From NCBI GenBank assembly GCA_024235615.1, contig JACKMB010000003.1, forward strand, positions 186,001-250,000: DNA of 64,000 bases, written 5' to 3'. The translations under genes were made by a program, and so were the position numbers. Of this stretch, positions 1 through 7,580 are shown piece after piece. A model generated the notes under the pieces. That model saw only the letters and a program-made list of their open reading frames with translations. It was not told the origin of the DNA and ran no database searches. How positions within the stretch are numbered: position 1 is the first letter of the stretch; every line of letters begins with the position of its first letter. This DNA comes from Thauera sp. (GTDB lineage: Bacteria > Pseudomonadota > Gammaproteobacteria > Burkholderiales > Rhodocyclaceae).

Positions 1-1
1 G

Positions 2-595
2 TACGCCGCGCGCAGCTTCTATGCGCGCGTGGCCGAAGCCTTCGGCGCACGTCCTCCCTTCGCCAACATCGTCCGTTCCGAGGAACAACACATCGCGGTC
101 TTGCTCGGGCTGTGCGAGCGCTTCGGCATCCCGCGCCCGCTCGATCCCTTCCCGCAGGAAACCACCGTCGCACCGACCTGGCTAGCCAATTGCCAGCGTG
201 CGGTCAATGGCGAAATCGCCAACGTCCGCTTGTACGCGTACCTGCTGACCCAGGTGGCGGAGCCGGAAATCCGTCAGGTGTTCCAGCGCCTGCAGGCGGC
301 CTCGCTGCAGAACCACCTGCCCGCATTCCGTCAGGCCGCCGCCGCTGCGCAGGCGCAGGAGAACTACCACGCTGCCCACGGCATCCCGCCGCAGCAGGCC
401 TACGTGAGGCATGGGCCGCTGTCCGACTTTCTCGAGACGGCCTTCTCGCAACTCGGGCCCTACGCCGGGCCGCTCGGCCTCTTCAGTCCGCTTCTGCGCC
501 GTGCTCACCCCGCCATGCTGGCCGGCATGGTCACAGGGGGCGCAGGAGTCTATCTGTTGAAAGACAGGATCGGCCGTCATCGCAAGGAGAACTGA
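2..595 (+). CDS. Ferritin-like domain protein with C-terminal membrane anchor (5' partial)
   Basis: The reading frame is open from base 2, so the true start lies upstream of the window; the GTG at 29 is internal to conserved sequence. The visible 197 residues resemble the DUF2202-type ferritin-like four-helix family: an AxxFYxRVxEAFG helix, an SEEQH motif, and a later helix with NEI/YAYLL-type and NHLPAF sequence that would supply further carboxylate and histidine ligands. After the helical domain comes a linker and a glycine-rich hydrophobic stretch (AMLAGMVTGGAGVYLL) ending in basic residues, which looks like a single membrane anchor. The next gene starts 1 base after the stop, with an AAGGAG ribosome site inside the 3' end. 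The role inferred from the ATPase and Feo genes downstream is iron binding or oxidation at a membrane. Confidence 0.75.
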   Translation, partial: YAARSFYARVAEAFGARPPFANIVRSEEQHIAVLLGLCERFGIPRPLDPFPQETTVAPTWLANCQRAVNGEIANVRLYAYLLTQVAEPEIRQVFQRLQAASLQNHLPAFRQAAAAAQAQENYHAAHGIPPQQAYVRHGPLSDFLETAFSQLGPYAGPLGLFSPLLRRAHPAMLAGMVTGGAGVYLLKDRIGRHRKEN

Positions 596-596
596 C

Positions 597-923
597 ATGT
601 TCCCGCTCTTTCCCTTCGTCGCAGGGGTGCTGACCGGCGCCGTCGCCCTCCGCCTCATCAAGACCGACAAGACCAAGGCCGGGCTGGACAAGGCGCAGGA
701 CAAGCTGCGTGACGCCACGGTGTCCAGCCTGGAGGCCATCGAACACGCTTCGGCCCGCGCCCGCAAGCGCCTGACCGCTGCCGAGGCGGACGAAGATGGC
801 GAGTCGATGCCAGCGGAGGCCGCCGAGCCATCCGCACCCGCGGCGCGCAAGCGTGCGCCGCGTGCCGCCAAGGCCGCGCCCAAGGTGGACGCTGCCGCAG
901 GCAAGGAGGACGCCGAGTCATGA
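597..923 (+). CDS. Small membrane protein with basic Ala/Lys/Pro-rich tail
   Basis: This 108-residue protein starts with one hydrophobic segment (about residues 3-21, PFVAGVLTGAVALRLI), followed by a charged amphipathic helix (about 24-60) rich in Lys, Asp and Ala. It ends in a low-complexity tail of Ala, Pro, Arg and Lys resembling histone H1-like tails. The layout recalls YtxH-type proteins, but I do not assign it to a family. It begins 1 base after the ferritin-like gene and overlaps the next gene by 4 nt, so it is almost certainly translated in the same operon. A structural role at an iron-storing membrane compartment is inferred from the neighbours only. Confidence 0.7.
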   Translation: MFPLFPFVAGVLTGAVALRLIKTDKTKAGLDKAQDKLRDATVSSLEAIEHASARARKRLTAAEADEDGESMPAEAAEPSAPAARKRAPRAAKAAPKVDAAAGKEDAES

Positions 924-1204
924 GAACCCCGATCCTGCCCCATCTGCCCTCCGCGCCGCTTGTCACGGTGAGCCGCGCCGCGGGCGGCGGCTTCGTCCAG
1001 GGTTTCGTCGCCGCAGGCTGCGTGTCCGCTTTCCAGGATCACCCCGCGCCGGCGTGCGCAGTCGATCTGAAGCGGGTGCTGCGCCACGCCCTGCAGGGTG
1101 GCGCCGCGCTGGTCGCGACCGCGGCCGGTGCAGCCGGCGTGCTGCTGATCGAACGACTGCTGCGCGATTCCGCGAAAGCCGTACAGGAGAGGAAGGATGT
1201 CTAA
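920..1204 (+). CDS. Small hypothetical membrane protein
   Basis: This 94-residue protein is not recognised by sequence. Its N-terminal half is glycine- and alanine-rich (GGGFVQGFVAAG) with two cysteines. A hydrophobic alanine/glycine segment lies at about residues 59-80 (GGAALVATAAGAAGVLLI), followed by a short charged end. Small-residue spacing of the GxxxG type fits helix packing in a membrane. It overlaps the preceding gene by 4 nt (ATGA) and the following gene by 8 nt, tying it firmly to the operon with the P-type ATPase. No catalytic motif is visible. Confidence 0.65.
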   Translation: MRTPILPHLPSAPLVTVSRAAGGGFVQGFVAAGCVSAFQDHPAPACAVDLKRVLRHALQGGAALVATAAGAAGVLLIERLLRDSAKAVQERKDV

Positions 1205-1706
1205 GAAGCACAAGAAAGCCCATCGCCGTGGCGACCGCGGGATGCAGGGCGGGCAGGGCGCCGGCGGGCCGATGTACCAGGGCCAGTACGGGCAATATGG
1301 ACAATACGGCATGGGCGGCATGGGCGCGGACCCGGCTGCCGGCCCGTACGCGGCGGAGACTGCGTTCGCTCAGGGAGCCGGCGCGGGCTACGGTCCGGGC
1401 GCCGGGGCCTGGCCGGGCGGCGTTCAGGCCGGTCTTCAGGCCGGCCTCGGCGCGGCCGGCCTCGATGGTGGCCTGTTGCAGGGCATGCCGGCCTTCCTGC
1501 GCACGCGCAACAGCGAGCAGTTCCTGCTCGGCGCCCTGATCGGCGCTGCCGCGGCCTGGGTGCTGAGCGACGAGGAACTGCGCGGCAAGATCGTCAAGTC
1601 GGCGATGAAGCTTTATGCCGGCGTCGCCGGCGGCTTCGAGGAGATGAAGGAGCAGATGGCCGACATCCGCGCCGAGGTCGAAGCGGAGCAGCACGGAGAC
1701 GCATGA
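1197..1706 (+). CDS. Gly/Tyr/Gln low-complexity protein with one membrane segment
   Basis: The 169-residue product has three parts. Residues 1-13 are strongly basic (KKHKKAHRR). Residues about 15-100 are low-complexity Gly/Tyr/Gln/Ala with a GQYGQYGQYGMGGMG repeat. Residues about 108-125 form a hydrophobic segment (FLLGALIGAAAAWVL), followed by an amphipathic helix containing KIVKSAMKLY and an acidic end, as in YtxH-like proteins. The disordered tyrosine/glycine part is of the kind that can self-associate. The gene overlaps the one before by 8 nt and the ATPase gene by 4 nt. I infer a scaffold or assembly role; no enzyme motif is seen. Confidence 0.65.
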   Translation: MSKKHKKAHRRGDRGMQGGQGAGGPMYQGQYGQYGQYGMGGMGADPAAGPYAAETAFAQGAGAGYGPGAGAWPGGVQAGLQAGLGAAGLDGGLLQGMPAFLRTRNSEQFLLGALIGAAAAWVLSDEELRGKIVKSAMKLYAGVAGGFEEMKEQMADIRAEVEAEQHGDA

Positions 1707-3841
1707 TGAGCGGCGGCTGGGTGTCCGCGCTGGAGCCGGTTCATGCGACGCGTGGTCGCGTGCGCTGGCGCTACGCCTGCCGCCCGGGGGCGCCGGCCGA
1801 CCCACATGCGCTGGAGCGCGCGGTGGCGACGGTGGCCGGTGTGCGCAAGGCGCGGACCAATGCTGCCGCACGCGCGCTGGTGGTCGAGTTCGACGCCGCA
1901 CAAACCTCCGCGGAGCGCATCGCCCTCGACATCCTGCGCATGGTGCCCGCGCAAGCCCGCAAGGCGGGGGCACGCAACGGCGAGCCCAGCGTCGCGCCGG
2001 TCGCGCTGAGCGCGGCGACGCTGCTGGCGACGCGCTCGCTGCAGCCCGGCCTGCAGGCGCCGGTGGCCTTCGGCACGGCGATCCCGCTGCTCGGCGAGGC
2101 GGTGGACGACTTCCTCGAGAAAGGCGTCACCTCGCATGTCCTCGAGGCGATGGCGGTGGCGATCTCGATCGGGCGGCGCGATTACCTCGCCGCCAATACC
2201 ACCTCGTTTTTGCTCGCGCTCGGCGAGTACCTGGAGTCCTCGATCGAGCGCCGCTCCGACGACCTGCTCAAGCACCTGCTCAAGCCCGCGGTCGACGAGA
2301 TCTGGGTGGAGCGCGACGGTGCCGAGATCCAGATCGAGGCTGCGGAGGTCCGCGTCGGCGACACGGTGATCGCCGCCACCGGTTCCGTGATCGCGGTCGA
2401 CGGAACGGTGCTGGGTGGCGAGGCCATGGTCAACGAGGCCACCATGACCGGCGAGAGCGTGCCGGTGGCGCGCCGGCGTGGCGACGCGGTGCTGTCCGGC
2501 ACGCTGGTCCAGGAAGGCCGGCTACGCATCTATGCCGAGAAGGTCGGCGCGCAGGCCGCGGCAGCCCGCATCGCGGATTTCGTCGAGCAGTCGCTCGCGG
2601 TCAAGAGCACGACCCAGCTCGAGGCCTCGCGCATGGCCGATCGCCTGGTGCCGATGGTGCTGGGCCTGGCGGGTGCGACCTGGCTGGTGTCGCGCGACTG
2701 GGAACGCGTCGCGGCGGTGCTGCAGGCGGACTACTCCTGCGCGCTCAAGCTGTCGACCCCGGTCGCCTTCAAGTCGGCGATGTACGCCGCCGGCAAGTCG
2801 GGCATGCTGGTCAAGGGCGCCAAGGCGCTCGAGCGCCTGGCCGAGGCCGACACCTTCGTATTCGACAAGACCGGCACCCTGAGCACCGGCAAGCTCGAGG
2901 TGACCGACTCGGTCGCCTTCAAGCCGGGCTATTCACCCGAGGACCTGATCAACCTGGCGGCCTCGGTGGAGGAGCATTACTTCCACCCGCTGGCGCTCGC
3001 GGTGGTCGAGGCTTCCCGGCGCCTGGACAGCCCGCGCCACTTCGACCACAAGGAGGTCGAGTTCATCGTCGCCCATGGTGTGGCCAGCGTCATCGACGGC
3101 CGCCGCATCGTGGTCGGTTCGCGCCACTTCGTCGAGGACGACGAGGGCATTCCCGTGGCTGGGCATCGCGAGGTCATCGACCGGCTCCACCTCGAGGGCA
3201 AGACGCTGCTCTACATCGGCTTCGGTGGCGAGCTGCTCGGCGTGCTGGCGCTGCGCGACGGCCTGCGCGCCAACAGCGCGGCGACCATCCGCCGCCTGCG
3301 CCGACTCGGCGTGAAGCGCGTGCTGATGCTGACCGGAGACCATCCCGAGCGGGCACGCACGATGGCCGAGGAACTCGGCCTCGACGACTTCCACGCCGGC
3401 CTGCTGCCGCAGGACAAGGCGGACATCCTGCAGCGCCTGGCGGCGCAAGGTGCGCGCATCGCCTTCGTCGGCGACGGCGTCAATGATGCACCGGCGCTCA
3501 GCGGCGCCCACGTCGGCATCTCGATGCACAACGGCGCCGATGTCGCGCGGCTGGCGTCGGACCTTGCGCTGCTCGAGGACGACATCGCCCGCGTCGCCGA
3601 CGCCAAGGCGCTGGCGCTCGCCACGCGCCACCTGATCGACAGCAATTTCAAGCTCACGGTGGGGCTCAACACCACGATCCTGTCGGCCGCCGCGTTCGGC
3701 CTGCTGACCCCGATCGCGGCCTCCGCCCTGCACAACGGTACGACGATCGCGATCCTGCTGCGCGCGCTCGCCGGCGCCGGCCTGCCGCGCGATCGACGCA
3801 CGGGGCCGGCGGCCACCCGACGCGGCACGGTGTCCGCATGA
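1703..3841 (+). CDS. P1B-type metal-transporting ATPase, FezB-like
   Basis: The 712-residue protein has all P-type ATPase landmarks: TGES near residue 249, DKTGT with phosphorylated Asp388, an HP-containing nucleotide-domain motif (HYFHPLA), TGD, and GDGVNDAP near 590. The N-terminus has an HMA-like fold length (about residues 8-85) but no CxxC; instead it carries GRVRWRYACRPG (R19 to G29). The usual CPC membrane motif is replaced by SCALKLSTP (Cys346). Both traits fit the P1B-6 group, which includes FezB of ferrosome (iron-storage organelle) operons; that link is from family knowledge, and the substrate Fe(II) is inferred. ATG at 1703 overlaps the previous stop by 4 nt. A FeoA-like gene overlaps its end by 4 nt, coupling it to iron uptake. 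The alternative is another divalent-metal exporter. Confidence 0.85.
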   Translation: MMSGGWVSALEPVHATRGRVRWRYACRPGAPADPHALERAVATVAGVRKARTNAAARALVVEFDAAQTSAERIALDILRMVPAQARKAGARNGEPSVAPVALSAATLLATRSLQPGLQAPVAFGTAIPLLGEAVDDFLEKGVTSHVLEAMAVAISIGRRDYLAANTTSFLLALGEYLESSIERRSDDLLKHLLKPAVDEIWVERDGAEIQIEAAEVRVGDTVIAATGSVIAVDGTVLGGEAMVNEATMTGESVPVARRRGDAVLSGTLVQEGRLRIYAEKVGAQAAAARIADFVEQSLAVKSTTQLEASRMADRLVPMVLGLAGATWLVSRDWERVAAVLQADYSCALKLSTPVAFKSAMYAAGKSGMLVKGAKALERLAEADTFVFDKTGTLSTGKLEVTDSVAFKPGYSPEDLINLAASVEEHYFHPLALAVVEASRRLDSPRHFDHKEVEFIVAHGVASVIDGRRIVVGSRHFVEDDEGIPVAGHREVIDRLHLEGKTLLYIGFGGELLGVLALRDGLRANSAATIRRLRRLGVKRVLMLTGDHPERARTMAEELGLDDFHAGLLPQDKADILQRLAAQGARIAFVGDGVNDAPALSGAHVGISMHNGADVARLASDLALLEDDIARVADAKALALATRHLIDSNFKLTVGLNTTILSAAAFGLLTPIAASALHNGTTIAILLRALAGAGLPRDRRTGPAATRRGTVSA

Positions 3842-4089
3842 ACAGCCCGAACCGTTCCGATGCCTTTCCGCTGGCGATGGCTGCCGAGGGCGAAGCCGTC
3901 CGCGTCGTTGCGATCCTTGGCGGGTCGGGCATGGCGCTGCGCGTCGCCGAGCTCGGCCTGAACGTCGGCAGCGAGCTCGTGGTGCGCCAGCGCCAGGGTG
4001 GCGGCTTGGTGGTCGGGCGCGGCGAGACGCGCTTCGCGCTCGGCGGCGGCATGGCGCACAAGATCCTCGTGGCGCGGCTGCAGGGCTGA
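3838..4089 (+). CDS. feoA: FeoA-like protein coupled to the ATPase gene
   Basis: The 83-residue protein has the small SH3-like FeoA fold pattern: VRVVAILGG..., a LGLNVGSELVV strand pair, and the ending HKILVARL typical of FeoA (metal-independent, basic half). FeoA proteins assist FeoB in Fe(II) import at the inner membrane. The gene starts inside the end of the P-type ATPase gene (ATGA overlap), so translation is probably coupled. A second, more canonical FeoA follows 66 bases later after a hairpin. Because of its position this copy could serve the ATPase rather than FeoB; that is inference. Confidence 0.8.
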   Translation: MNSPNRSDAFPLAMAAEGEAVRVVAILGGSGMALRVAELGLNVGSELVVRQRQGGGLVVGRGETRFALGGGMAHKILVARLQG

Positions 4090-4109
4090 GCCGCGACGCT
4101 TTCGAACCG

Positions 4110-4131
4110 TGCCGGGCCGCTTGGCCCGGCA
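4110..4131 (+). terminator. Hairpin between the two feoA genes
   Basis: A perfect 9-bp inverted repeat (TGCCGGGCC / GGCCCGGCA) with loop GCTT lies 20 bases after the first feoA stop. It is followed only by ATTC, with no U-run, so it may be an attenuator or an mRNA-stabilising processing hairpin rather than a full terminator. It would allow different expression of the upstream storage-type genes and feoAB. Confidence 0.5.
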
Positions 4132-4155
4132 TTCACGTCAGTTGGAGTAGGTCGG

Positions 4156-4383
4156 ATGATGCTCAAGCAACTCGCGGTCGGTGACCGCGCGAAGGTCAGC
4201 GGCTTTGCCGAGGCGGGCGGTCCTTACCGTCGCAAGCTCCTGTCCATGGGGCTCACGCCGGGGGCCGAACTGGAGGTCGTGCGCGTGGCGCCGATGGGCG
4301 ACCCGGTGGAGATCCGCGTGCGCGGCTTCGCGCTCACCCTGCGCAAGGGCGAAGCCGATGCCCTGAACGTCGACAAGCTGTGA
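4156..4383 (+). CDS. feoA: Ferrous iron transport protein A
   Basis: This 75-residue protein is a canonical FeoA: LKQLAVGDRAKVSGF, RRKLLSMGLTPGAELEVVR, then the strand VEIRVRGFALTLRKGEA and a DxL-type ending. FeoA is a small cytoplasmic SH3-like partner of the FeoB permease in ferrous-iron uptake. A GGAG-containing ribosome site (TTGGAGTAGG) lies upstream of the start, and the feoB ATG overlaps its stop. It is a stand-alone protein, not fused to FeoB. Its neighbours place it in a feoA-feoA-feoB-feoC order. Confidence 0.93.
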   Translation: MMLKQLAVGDRAKVSGFAEAGGPYRRKLLSMGLTPGAELEVVRVAPMGDPVEIRVRGFALTLRKGEADALNVDKL

Positions 4384-6725
4384 TGAAGATCCCTGCAATG
4401 AAGAACGAACACCTCATCGCCCTGGTGGGCAACCCGAACTGCGGCAAGACCACCCTGTTCAACGCCCTCACCGGCTCGCGCCAGCGCGTGGGCAACTGGC
4501 CCGGCGTCACGGTCGAGAAGAAGAGCGGCGAATACCGTCACGACGGCCTGCGCTTCGAGGTCGTAGATCTGCCCGGCACCTACTCGCTGGACGTCGTCGA
4601 CCGCGAGGTCTCGCTCGACGAGAGCGTCGCGCGCGACTACGTCCATGGCAACGAGGCCGAGCTCGTCGTCAATATCGTCGATGCGGCCAACCTCGAGCGC
4701 AACCTGTACCTCACCACCCAGCTCGTCGAGATGCGGGTGCCGCTGCTGGTGGTGCTCAACATGGTCGACGTGGCCCAGGACAAGGGGCTCGCGATCGACG
4801 TCGAGGCGCTGGCGCACAGGCTCGGTTGCCCGGTGGTCCCGGTGGTGGCGTCCGAGGGGCGCGGCGTCGATGCGCTCAAGGCGGCAATCCTCGCCGCGGT
4901 GAAGGTGCGCAAGCCGGCCAGTGCCCGCGTGGACTACCAGGCGGCGCTCGAGCAGGCGGTCGCCGCGCTTGTGCCGCGGCTCGAGTCGGCCGCGCAGGCG
5001 GCGGGGACGTCGGCCCGCTGGCTGGCCGTGCGCCTGCTCGAGGGCGACGACCTCGCGCTAGGCGCCGCGGGCACCGACACCGCGGCCGAGGCGAAGCGGC
5101 TCGCGGGCGAGCTCGGCGACGACATCGACATCATGGTGGCGGACGCGCGCTACGGGCTTGCCAACCGCGTCGCCTCGGCCGCGGTCACGGTGAGCGGCCG
5201 CGCCGGTCGCGACCTCACCGACCGCATCGACCGTGTCGTGCTCAACCGGGCACTGGGCGTGCCGATCTTCCTGCTGATGATGTATCTGATGTTTCTGTTC
5301 ACCATCAGCATCGGCGGCGCCTTCATCGACTTCTTCGACCAGTTCGCCGGGGCGCTGCTGGTCGATGGCGTGGCCGCGGTGCTCACCGGCCTCGGTTCGC
5401 CCGAGTGGCTGACGGTGCTGCTGGCGCAGGGCATCGGCGGCGGCATCCAGGTCGTCGCCACCTTCATCCCGGTGGTCGGCTTCCTGTTCCTGTTCCTGTC
5501 GGTGCTGGAGGACTCGGGCTACATGGCGCGCGCGGCCTTCGTCATGGACCGTTTCATGCGTTGGGTGGGCCTGCCCGGCAAGTCCTTCGTGCCGCTGATC
5601 GTCGGTTTCGGCTGCAATGTGCCGGCGATCATGGCGACACGAACGCTCGAGCATCGTCGCGACCGCCTGATGACGATCGCGATGGCGCCCTTCATGTCCT
5701 GCGGCGCGCGTCTGCCAGTGTATGTGCTGTTTGCTGCCGCCTTCTTCCCGTCCGGGGCGCAGAACGTGGTGTTCGGGCTCTATCTGATCGGCATCGCGGT
5801 GGCGGTGATGACCGGCCTGGTGCTGCGCAACACCCTGCTCAAGGGCGAGCCGACCCCCTTCATCATGGAGCTGCCGCCCTACCACCTGCCCACGGTGCGG
5901 GGCGTGCTGCGCCATGCGTCGGAGCGCCTGATGGCCTTCATCGTGCGCGCCGGCCGGGTGATCGTGCCGATGGTGCTGGTGCTCAATGTGCTCAACTCGG
6001 TCGGCACCGACGGTAGCTACGGCAACGAGGACAGCGAGTCCTCGGTGCTCGCCGAGATCGGCCGCAGCATCACCCCGGCGTTCGCACCGATGGGCCTGAC
6101 CGAGGAGAACTGGCCGGCCGCGGTCGGGATCTTCACCGGCGTGCTCGCCAAGGAGGCGGTGGTCGGCACGCTGGATGCCGCCTACACCGCGCTTGCGGCC
6201 GAGGACGCCGGCGAGGCGGGCGCCGAGGAGGTCGCCTTCAGCCTTGCCGACAGCCTTGTCGCGGCCTTCGCCACCATCCCGGTGAACCTTGCCGATGCGC
6301 TCGGCGCGTGGGCGGACCCGATCGGGCTGGACGTCGGTGACCTCAGCGACCAGGCCGCGGTGGCCGAGGAGCAGGAAGTCTCGACCGGCACCTTCGGCGC
6401 CATGGCGGCGCGCTTCGACGGGGCGGCCGGCGCCTTCGCCTACCTGCTTTTCATCCTGCTCTACGCGCCATGCACCGCGGCGATCGCGGCGATCTACCAG
6501 GAGTCGGGTGCGCGCTGGGCCGCCTTCGTCACCGCATGGACCACCGGCCTGGGCTGGGGCGTGGCTACCGTGTATTACCAGGCCGCGACATGGGCACAGC
6601 ATCCGAGCTCGTCCTTCGGCTGGATCGCGGCGGTGGGCGCGTGCCTGTTGCTTGCACTGTGGGCGCTGCGACGCTATGGCGCGCGCGAGGCGGACGGCCG
6701 CCTGCCGCTGCCGCAGCAGGCCTGA
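4383..6725 (+). CDS. feoB: Ferrous iron transporter FeoB
   Basis: The 780-residue inner-membrane Fe(II) transporter has an N-terminal G-protein domain with G1 GNPNCGKTT (residues 16-24), G3 DLPG and G4 NMVD. A helical GDI region follows, then a membrane part from about residue 290 with two Gate-type repeats (GFGCNVPAIMATRTL and MAPFMSCGARLPVY, conserved cysteines present). Length is normal for FeoB. ATG at 4383 overlaps the feoA stop; a GTG at 4380 and an ATG at 4398 are alternatives with no clear ribosome site to separate them. A stretch of about 100 residues near 590-680 (acidic, Ala-rich) precedes the last membrane segments. feoC follows 10 bases later. Confidence 0.97.
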   Translation: MKIPAMKNEHLIALVGNPNCGKTTLFNALTGSRQRVGNWPGVTVEKKSGEYRHDGLRFEVVDLPGTYSLDVVDREVSLDESVARDYVHGNEAELVVNIVDAANLERNLYLTTQLVEMRVPLLVVLNMVDVAQDKGLAIDVEALAHRLGCPVVPVVASEGRGVDALKAAILAAVKVRKPASARVDYQAALEQAVAALVPRLESAAQAAGTSARWLAVRLLEGDDLALGAAGTDTAAEAKRLAGELGDDIDIMVADARYGLANRVASAAVTVSGRAGRDLTDRIDRVVLNRALGVPIFLLMMYLMFLFTISIGGAFIDFFDQFAGALLVDGVAAVLTGLGSPEWLTVLLAQGIGGGIQVVATFIPVVGFLFLFLSVLEDSGYMARAAFVMDRFMRWVGLPGKSFVPLIVGFGCNVPAIMATRTLEHRRDRLMTIAMAPFMSCGARLPVYVLFAAAFFPSGAQNVVFGLYLIGIAVAVMTGLVLRNTLLKGEPTPFIMELPPYHLPTVRGVLRHASERLMAFIVRAGRVIVPMVLVLNVLNSVGTDGSYGNEDSESSVLAEIGRSITPAFAPMGLTEENWPAAVGIFTGVLAKEAVVGTLDAAYTALAAEDAGEAGAEEVAFSLADSLVAAFATIPVNLADALGAWADPIGLDVGDLSDQAAVAEEQEVSTGTFGAMAARFDGAAGAFAYLLFILLYAPCTAAIAAIYQESGARWAAFVTAWTTGLGWGVATVYYQAATWAQHPSSSFGWIAAVGACLLLALWALRRYGAREADGRLPLPQQA

Positions 6726-6735
6726 GGCGGCGGCG

Positions 6736-6972
6736 ATGATCCTGTCCCGCCTGAGCGACTACCTGCGCGAGCGCCGCCGCGCCAACCTGGCCGACATGGC
6801 GATCGGCCTCGACAGCTCGGTCTCGGCGCTCGAGCCCATGCTCGCCACGCTCGAACGCAAGGGCCGTGTGCGGCGCGTCCCCGCAGCCGCGGGCTGCGGC
6901 ACGAGCTGCTGCAAGTGCGACCCGGCGAGCACCGTCGTCTTCGAGTGGGCCGGCGACGCGCCGGCCTCCTGA
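6736..6972 (+). CDS. feoC: FeoC-like winged-helix protein
   Basis: The 78-residue product is too small to stand out by length, but its sequence is that of FeoC: LSRLSDYLRERRRANLADMA, then ALEPMLATLERKGRVRRV (winged-helix pattern), followed by a cysteine cluster CGTSCCKC at about residues 54-61. In FeoC such cysteines can hold an iron-sulphur cluster and the protein stabilises or regulates FeoB. It starts 10 bases after the feoB stop and is followed by another plus-strand gene 19 bases on, so it belongs to the feo operon. Confidence 0.88.
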   Translation: MILSRLSDYLRERRRANLADMAIGLDSSVSALEPMLATLERKGRVRRVPAAAGCGTSCCKCDPASTVVFEWAGDAPAS

Positions 6973-6991
6973 GGCCGGAGGCCTTCGGCTC

Positions 6992-7558
6992 GTGCCCGGC
7001 ACCCGCACGCTGCTGGTGATCGGCATCCATCGCGAGGAGCTCGCCTTCGGTCGCGATGTGGTGCAAGGGCTGGAGGTCGAGGATCTCGACGTGCTGGAGA
7101 TTCCAGAGGGGCTATCGGGGCGCCGGCCCCTGCCTGATGAGACCTTCCGCTACGGCGCGCTGCACCGGGCGCTCTACCTGCAGCTGCTGCCCTATGTCGG
7201 AGGGACGCACCGCCTGCTGATCGACCTGCATTCGGGCCTCGACCAGCAGGGACCGAGCGCCGACCTGCTGTGTGCGGATACGGCGTTGCGTGCGCGCCTG
7301 CGTCGCGCACTGGATGCGGAAGGCTGTAAGGAGCGGCCTGACGCCTCGGTGCGGATCGTGCCGCTGGGTCAGGCGGGCGTGGTGCAGGCGCGTACGGTGA
7401 TCCCCGAGGCGATCTGGAACAACCCCGCGTTCGCCTATCTGGGAATGGAGCTTTATCTTCCGGTCACGGTCGAGGGGCGCGCAAGCGGGGCGATTCTCGC
7501 CCGACGGCTGGTCCGCCTTGTGACGGGGTGCATGCAGGAGCGGGGCGACGAGCCGTAG
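6992..7558 (+). CDS. Small M14/aspartoacylase-like metallohydrolase, function unknown
   Basis: From a GTG at 6992 the product has 188 residues. The frame is open further upstream, but that part would run through feoC. LLVIGIHREELAFG places a His-x2-Glu pair where the succinylglutamate desuccinylase/aspartoacylase (M14-type) families hold zinc, and LLIDLHSGLD supplies the third His. A WNNPAFAYLGMELYLP block lies near the end. The similarity is weak and the protein is shorter than the usual 320 or so residues of AstE. It is co-directional and 19 bases from feoC, so probably co-transcribed. The substrate is unknown. Confidence 0.6.
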   Translation: MPGTRTLLVIGIHREELAFGRDVVQGLEVEDLDVLEIPEGLSGRRPLPDETFRYGALHRALYLQLLPYVGGTHRLLIDLHSGLDQQGPSADLLCADTALRARLRRALDAEGCKERPDASVRIVPLGQAGVVQARTVIPEAIWNNPAFAYLGMELYLPVTVEGRASGAILARRLVRLVTGCMQERGDEP

Positions 7559-7580
7559 GGCTATCGTCCACGCGCGTGAA

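Noticed and set aside
182-1321. Long minus-strand open frame of 379 codons across the small iron genes
   Set aside because: It is antisense to well-ordered overlapping plus-strand genes and has no family motif; high GC makes such frames common.
2-3841. Magnetosome gene cluster
   Set aside because: No MamA, MamB, MamE, MamK or Mms6-like sequence was seen; the P-type ATPase and ferritin-like genes fit an iron-storage compartment better.
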